A stretch of DNA of 64,000 nucleotides. It comes from Actinomadura luzonensis (GTDB taxonomy: Bacteria; Actinomycetota; Actinomycetes; Streptosporangiales; Streptosporangiaceae). A model generated the notes under the pieces. It saw only the letters and a list, made by a program, of their open reading frames with translations. It was not told where the DNA came from and did no database searches. The stretch is from the NCBI RefSeq assembly GCF_022664455.2, contig NZ_JAKRKC020000003.1:496001-560000 (forward strand), in the 5' to 3' direction. This document shows positions 59,409-64,000 of the stretch, piece after piece. The first letter of the stretch is position 1. Every line of letters begins with the position of its first letter. The translations under genes were made by a program, and so were the position numbers.

Positions 59409-61807
59409 GCGAGCTGGACGCCGAGGCGCTGGGCGAGCAGATAGCGCACCACAGCGAGCAGATCAGCGGCCCGTCGGCGACGCCCGAGGTGGGCCGGCCG
59501 AGGCGGCGCAAAGAGGACGCGCGGCTCCTGACGGGCCGCACCCGGTGGACGGACAACCTGACGCGTCCTGGGATGTTGCACGTGGCGTTCCTGCGCAGCC
59601 CGATGGCGCACGCCAGGATCACCCGGGTGGACGTGTCGGGGGCGCGCGGCCTGCCCGGGGTCGTGGCGGCCTTCGGCGGCCAGGACTTCGCCGAGGAGCA
59701 GGGCAGCCTGCCGTGCGCGTGGGCGGTCAGCGAGGACATCGTCATCCCCGACCACCCGCCGATGGCCGTGTCGGAGGTGCGCTACGTCGGCGAGGCCGTG
59801 GCCTGCGTGGTCGCGACCGACCGGTACCGGGCGGCCGACGCCCTGGAGGCGATCGAGGTCGACTACGAGCCCCTTCCCGCGGTGCTGGACATGGAGGAGG
59901 CGCTGGCCGGCGGCGGCCCGAAGGTGCACGAGGCGGGCAACAAGGCGTACAGCATGAAGATGACCTCGGGCGACGTCGAGGCGGCCTTTCGCGACGCCCC
60001 GGTCGTCATCGAGCGCACCTTCCGCCAGCAGCGGCTCATCCCGAGCGCGATGGAGCCGCGGGCGGTGCTGGCCGACACCGACGGCGACTCGTACACGGTG
60101 TGGTCCAGCACGCAGATCCCGCACGTCCTGCGGGTGATGCTGGCGGTGGTGACCGGCATCCCCGAGCACAAGCTGCGCGTGATCGCCCCCGACGTGGGCG
60201 GCGGCTTCGGCTCGAAGCTGCAGGTCACCGCCGAGGAGGTGCTGTGCCTGCTGATGGCCCGCAGGCTGGGCCGGCCGGTCAAGTGGACCGAGTCGCGCTC
60301 GGAGGGCAACCTGACCGTGCACCACGGCCGCGACCAGCTCCAGCGCATCCGGCTGGCCGCCGACGCCGACGGGCGGCTGCGCGGGCTGACGGTCGACCTG
60401 CTGGCCGACATGGGGGCGTACCTGATGCTGGTCACGCCCGGCATCCCGCTGCTCGGCGCGTCGATGTTCAACGCGATCTACAAGATGGACGCCTACGAGT
60501 TCGGCTGCACGGGCGTGTTCACCACGAAGATGCCCACCGACGCCTACCGGGGCGCGGGCCGCCCGGAGGCGACGTTCGGCATCGAGCGCATGATGGACGA
60601 GCTCGCCGCCGAGCTGCGCATGGACCCGCTGGAGGTGCGCCGGCGCAACTGGATCAGGCACGAGGAGTTCCCGTACACCACGATCTCGGGGCTCACCTAC
60701 GACTCGGGCAACTACGAGGCGGCGACCGACAAGGCGCTGTCCATGTTCGGCTACGACAAGCTGCGCGCCGAACAGGCCGACCGGCGGGACCGGGGCGACC
60801 CGGTGCAGCTCGGCATCGGGGTCAGCACGTACACCGAGATGTGCGGCCTCGCGCCGTCGCGGCTGCTCGGCGAGTCCAACTACGGCGCGGGCGGCTGGGA
60901 GCACGGCTCGATCCGCATGCTGCCGACGGGCAAGGTCGAGGTGATCACCGGCACCAGCCCGCACGGGCAGGGCCACGTGACGTCGTGGAGCCAGATCGTG
61001 GCCGACTCGCTCGGCGTGCCGTTCGAGGACGTCACCGTGCTGCACGGCGACACCGCGATCGCGCACAAGGGCATGGACACCTACGGCTCGCGCTCGCTCG
61101 TGGTGGGCGGGATGGCGGTGCTGAGGGCGTGCGAGAAGGTCAAGGACAAGGCCCGCACGCTGGCCGCGCACCTGCTGGAGTGCTCGCCCGAGGACCTGGA
61201 GTTCGAGGCGGGGGCGTTCAAGGTGCGGGGCACGGACGCGCAGCGCACCATCCAGGAGCTGGCCTACGCCGCGTTCACCGGTCATGACCTGCCCCACGGG
61301 GTGGAGGCGCGGCTCGACTCCGACGCCACGTTCGACCCGGAGAACTACTCCTTCCCGCACGGCACCCACCTGTGCGCGGTGGAGGTGGACACCGAGACGG
61401 GCATGACGCGGATCCGCTCGTACGTGGCGGTGGACGACGTCGGCACGGTGGTGAACCCGCTCATCGTCGAGGGCCAGGTGCACGGCGGCATCGCCCAGGG
61501 CATCGCCCAGGCCCTGTACGAGGAGGCCGCCTACGACGCCGACGGCAACCTGCTCACCACGACGATGGCCGACTACCTGCTGCCGTCGGCGGCCGACCTG
61601 CCGGCGTTCCAGCTCGACCGGACCGAGACCCCGGCCACCAGCAACCCGCTCGGCGTCAAGGGCGTCGGCGAGGCCGGCACGATCGCCTCCACCCCGGCCG
61701 TGGTGAACGCCGTCGTGGACGCGCTGCGCCCGTCCGGCGTGCGCGACGTCGAGATGCCCTGCACGCCTGAGCGCGTGTGGCGGGCCCTGGAAGGAGCACG
61801 CCGATGA
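59405..61807 (+). CDS. Molybdenum hydroxylase large subunit, form II CoxL-like
   Basis: An 800-aa molybdopterin subunit of the xanthine oxidase family. Marks: GRPRRRKEDARLLTGR at the start, VGEAVACVVA, DVGGGFGSKLQ, the active-site loop AYRGAGRPEA near residue 380, and GVKGVGEAG with the catalytic Glu near 745. Form I CO dehydrogenases have a cysteine-containing AYXCSFR loop in that place; AYRGAGR is the form II signature. Form II enzymes are not proven CO oxidisers and may act on other aldehydes or heterocycles. GTG start overlapping the small-subunit stop. Confidence 0.88.
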   Translation: MSELDAEALGEQIAHHSEQISGPSATPEVGRPRRRKEDARLLTGRTRWTDNLTRPGMLHVAFLRSPMAHARITRVDVSGARGLPGVVAAFGGQDFAEEQGSLPCAWAVSEDIVIPDHPPMAVSEVRYVGEAVACVVATDRYRAADALEAIEVDYEPLPAVLDMEEALAGGGPKVHEAGNKAYSMKMTSGDVEAAFRDAPVVIERTFRQQRLIPSAMEPRAVLADTDGDSYTVWSSTQIPHVLRVMLAVVTGIPEHKLRVIAPDVGGGFGSKLQVTAEEVLCLLMARRLGRPVKWTESRSEGNLTVHHGRDQLQRIRLAADADGRLRGLTVDLLADMGAYLMLVTPGIPLLGASMFNAIYKMDAYEFGCTGVFTTKMPTDAYRGAGRPEATFGIERMMDELAAELRMDPLEVRRRNWIRHEEFPYTTISGLTYDSGNYEAATDKALSMFGYDKLRAEQADRRDRGDPVQLGIGVSTYTEMCGLAPSRLLGESNYGAGGWEHGSIRMLPTGKVEVITGTSPHGQGHVTSWSQIVADSLGVPFEDVTVLHGDTAIAHKGMDTYGSRSLVVGGMAVLRACEKVKDKARTLAAHLLECSPEDLEFEAGAFKVRGTDAQRTIQELAYAAFTGHDLPHGVEARLDSDATFDPENYSFPHGTHLCAVEVDTETGMTRIRSYVAVDDVGTVVNPLIVEGQVHGGIAQGIAQALYEEAAYDADGNLLTTTMADYLLPSAADLPAFQLDRTETPATSNPLGVKGVGEAGTIASTPAVVNAVVDALRPSGVRDVEMPCTPERVWRALEGARR

Positions 61808-62658
61808 TCCCCGCGCAGTTCGACTACGTGCGGCCCGGCTCGCTCGCCGAGGCCTCGCAGGCGCTCGCCGCGGACGAGGACGCCAAGGTCCTCGCCGGCG
61901 GGCAGTCGCTGCTGCCGCTGCTGCGGCTGCGGCTGGCGTACCCGTCGCGGCTGGTGGACATCGGGCGGCTGCCCGAGCTGCGCGGCGTGCGCGACGAGGG
62001 CGACCACGTCTGGATCGGCGCGATGACCACGCACGACGAGGTCGTCCGCTCGGAGGTGGTGAGGTCCGGCTGCCCGCTGGTGGCGATGGCGACCGCGCAG
62101 GTGGCCGACCCGGCGATCCGGCACCGCGGCACGTTCGGCGGCTCGCTGGCGCACGCCGACCCGGCGGGCGACCTGCCGGCGGTGGTGCTGGCGCTGGACG
62201 GCGTGTTCGTGGCGAGGTCGGCGCGGGGCGAGCGGGAGCTGCCGGCGGCCACGTTCTTCGTCGACTACCTGGAGACCGCGCTGGACGCCGGGGAGATCCT
62301 GACCGGCGTCCGCATCCCGAAGCTGGGCGCGGGCTGGGGCTTCCACTACGAGAAGTTCCACCGGACGGCGCAGGCGTGGGCCATCGTCGGCGTGGCGGCG
62401 GCGGTCAAGCGGTCGAACGGCTCGATCGCCGAGGCCAGGATCGGGCTGACGAACATGGGCCCGACGCCGCTCCGGGCGCACGCGGCCGAGGCGGCGCTGG
62501 CGGGCGTGGAGCTCGGCGACCAGACGCGGCAGGCGTGCGAGGAGGCGGCGGCCGACACCGAGCCGCCCGCGGACCTGCACGGGCAGCCGGACTACCGGCG
62601 GCATCTGGCGAGGGTGCTGACCCACCGGGCGGTGCGCGCCGCCACGGGCGCGCCCTGA
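61804..62658 (+). CDS. Molybdenum hydroxylase medium (FAD) subunit
   Basis: A 284-aa FAD-binding subunit. Marks: VLAGGQSLLPLLRLRLAYPSRLVDI (FAD loop near 35-55), RGTFGGSLAHADPAGDLPA (second FAD loop near 110-125), and a C-terminal domain with a conserved FHYEKFHRTAQAWAIVG segment. It takes electrons from the iron-sulfur subunit and hands them to an acceptor. ATGA overlap with the large subunit. Confidence 0.92.
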   Translation: MIPAQFDYVRPGSLAEASQALAADEDAKVLAGGQSLLPLLRLRLAYPSRLVDIGRLPELRGVRDEGDHVWIGAMTTHDEVVRSEVVRSGCPLVAMATAQVADPAIRHRGTFGGSLAHADPAGDLPAVVLALDGVFVARSARGERELPAATFFVDYLETALDAGEILTGVRIPKLGAGWGFHYEKFHRTAQAWAIVGVAAAVKRSNGSIAEARIGLTNMGPTPLRAHAAEAALAGVELGDQTRQACEEAAADTEPPADLHGQPDYRRHLARVLTHRAVRAATGAP

Positions 62659-62739
62659 CGGCCGCGGCGGGGGCGCCTCTTCCGGGGCGCCCCCGCCCCG
62701 TCGTAGTGTCGGGAACCATCGGCAGAAGGAGCAGATTCG

Positions 62740-63534
62740 ATGGCGATGCGGTTCGAGCACGAGTTCACTGTTCCGGTTCCGGTCGAGCAGGCGTGGGCCG
62801 TGCTGCTCGACGTCGAGCGGGTGGCGCCGTGCCTGCCGGGGGCGACGCTCGACGTCCACGAGGGCGACGAGTTCACCGGCAGGATGAAGGTCAAGGTCGG
62901 CCCGATCACCGTCACCTATCGCGGCTCGGCCAGGTTCGAGGACGTGGACAAGGACTCCTACTCGCTCACCATCGCGGCCTCCGGCAAGGAGGCCCGCGGC
63001 TCCGGCACGGCCTCGGCCACGGTCCGGGCCCGCATGTCGCCGCGCGAGGACGTCACGGCCGTGGCCGTGGAGACGACGTTCCACGTGACGGGGCGGCCCG
63101 CGCAGTTCGGGCGCGGGGTGATCTCCGAGGTGGGGGCGCGGCTGCTGGACAGGTTCGCCGGCAACCTGGCGGAGCTGCTGTCCGAGCCCAAGGAGCAGCC
63201 CAGGGAGCAGCCCAAGGAGCAACTGAAGGAGCAGCCCGAGCAGGTGGAGGCGGAGCAGGCCGTCGTGGAGGAGCAGGCGGAGAGCCGGGAGGAGGGCCGG
63301 GAGGAAGGCAGGGAGGAGCGGCATCTGACCGCCGTCCCCTCGCCCGAGCCCGAGCCGGCGGCGGCGCCGGCCCGCGCGCAGGGCACCGTCCGCACCTCGC
63401 GCTCGCCCGACGAGGAGGCGCTCGACCTGCTGGAGATCGCCGGGCAGCCGGTGCTCAAGCGGCTCGCGCCGGTCGCGGGCGCGGTCGTGGCGCTGCTGAT
63501 CCTCGTCTGGGTGATTCGTCGCCTTAGGCGGTGA
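62740..63534 (+). CDS. CoxG-like SRPBCC protein with C-terminal membrane anchor
   Basis: A 264-aa protein. Residues 1-145 form an SRPBCC/CoxG fold (FEHEFTVPVPVEQAWAVLLDVERVAPCLPGATL, GRMKVKVGPITVTYRGSARF). A charged linker with KEQP and EEGREEGREE repeats covers 150-200, and a single membrane helix (VAGAVVALLILVWVIRRLRR) ends the chain. CoxG proteins are reported to bring CO dehydrogenase to the membrane and handle quinone; the same coupling role is likely here. It follows the medium subunit by 81 bp. Confidence 0.85.
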   Translation: MAMRFEHEFTVPVPVEQAWAVLLDVERVAPCLPGATLDVHEGDEFTGRMKVKVGPITVTYRGSARFEDVDKDSYSLTIAASGKEARGSGTASATVRARMSPREDVTAVAVETTFHVTGRPAQFGRGVISEVGARLLDRFAGNLAELLSEPKEQPREQPKEQLKEQPEQVEAEQAVVEEQAESREEGREEGREERHLTAVPSPEPEPAAAPARAQGTVRTSRSPDEEALDLLEIAGQPVLKRLAPVAGAVVALLILVWVIRRLRR

Positions 63535-63624
63535 TTTTCGGCAAATACTCCATCAAGTCCGGACACTTCCCTCGGCCCGGGGGAACCCTTCCCGCAGGTG
63601 GTTCGACCAGCGGGGGGACTTGGG

Positions 63625-64000
63625 ATGCCGGACTGCAGCGTTGTCGTCATCACGTATAACGACGCCGCCCGCCTGCCCAGGGCCGTGAGATCCGTGCTCG
63701 GCCAGTCGTTGCGCGACCTCGAAGTGATCATCGCCGACGACGCGAGCACGGACGGCACCCCCGAGGTGGCCGCCCGCCTGATGGCCGAGGACCGGCGGGT
63801 GCGCTACCTGCGCAGACCGGCCAACAGCGGCCACTGCGGCGCGCCGCGCAACGACGGGATCGACGCGGCGGCGGCCCCGTACGTCATGTTCCTCGACAGC
63901 GACGACGAGCTGCCGAGGCACGCCTGCAAGAGCCTGCTCGACGAGATCGAGCGCACCGGCGCGGAGTTCGTCTCGGGGCAGATCTCCCGCCTGTACGAGC
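63625..64000 (+). CDS. GT2 family glycosyltransferase, N-terminal part
   Basis: The gene runs off the right edge after about 125 codons. The start is ATG with GGGGGGACTTGGG ahead. Family 2 marks: CSVVVITYNDAARLPRAVRSVLGQ, VIIADDASTDGTPEVA (nucleotide-binding Asp near 40), HCGAPRNDGIDAA and MFLDSDDELP (DXD-type Asp near 95). It transfers sugar from a nucleotide donor, usually to wall or capsule polymers. The acceptor cannot be judged from this part. Confidence 0.88.
   Translation, partial: MPDCSVVVITYNDAARLPRAVRSVLGQSLRDLEVIIADDASTDGTPEVAARLMAEDRRVRYLRRPANSGHCGAPRNDGIDAAAAPYVMFLDSDDELPRHACKSLLDEIERTGAEFVSGQISRLYE

Noticed and set aside
1..64000. Insertion sequences, prophage genes, integrases, tRNA or rRNA genes
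   Set aside because: No transposase, integrase, terminal repeat, or complete tRNA/rRNA signature was seen by eye. Dedicated searches could still find short remnants.

Overview
The window is high-GC actinomycete chromosome (roughly 72% G+C, GTG/TTG starts common, strong third-position GC). Gene content (PGM1-type ATP-grasp ligase, WhiB, PspC/histidine-kinase set, mannosidase/ROK operon) suggests Streptosporangiaceae, perhaps Nonomuraea or a relative. That placement is inference; no rRNA or tRNA is present to confirm it. The gene set and order (pcrA, sucCD, purN/purH, folD, DUF3017, icd, mdh, trpS, D-Ala-D-Ala carboxypeptidase, YihY) match, from memory, a conserved core region of Streptomyces-type chromosomes. 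Lineage-specific genes are interspersed. No phage, IS element, CRISPR array or biosynthetic cluster was seen.

Region by region. 0-6 kb: end of a CocE/Xaa-Pro peptidase-like hydrolase, an M20 amidohydrolase with a long leader, a PGM1-like peptide ligase, a D-Ala-D-Ala carboxypeptidase and two membrane proteins. 6-11 kb: TRZ/ATZ amidohydrolase divergent from a MarR regulator, a haloalkane-dehalogenase homologue with an operator cluster but only a broken regulator beside it, and an XRE regulator followed by two related mini-genes. 11-26 kb: trpS, a CNNM/CBS transporter-like protein, galE, mdh, a Ser/Thr kinase fused to an extracellular solute-binding domain, a saccharopine-dehydrogenase-like enzyme, a polysaccharide deacetylase lipoprotein, icd, DUF3017 and citrate synthase, divergent from an FHA-HTH regulator. 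26-31 kb: DigH-like and GH3 wall glycosidases plus a MurR/RpiR regulator, then a 740-bp gap full of repeats.

31-46 kb: folD; a translationally coupled operon of GH38 alpha-mannosidase, parvulin-like protein and ROK kinase; a second repeat-filled gap; purH/purN; DUF6350; and sucCD ending in a triplicated stem-loop array. 46-54 kb: a secreted protein, GCS2-type ligase, zinc metallopeptidase, WhiB protein, CPBP protease, PIG-L deacetylase, pcrA and an L,D-transpeptidase. 54-59 kb: NarL-type regulator and PspC-histidine kinase, divergent from a PspC/LiaF-like gene that appears split by a frameshift. 59-64 kb: a cox-type molybdenum hydroxylase operon (form II large subunit) with CoxG, then the start of a GT2 glycosyltransferase.

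Themes: (i) central carbon metabolism (mdh, icd, citrate synthase, sucCD) lies close to phospho-signalling proteins (kinase-SBP fusion, FHA-HTH); (ii) wall remodelling and amino-sugar recovery (dac, DigH-like, GH3, MurR/RpiR, Ldt, deacetylase, ROK); (iii) many divergent promoters carry clear palindromic operators; (iv) the large convergent gaps hold degenerate tandem repeats rather than genes.
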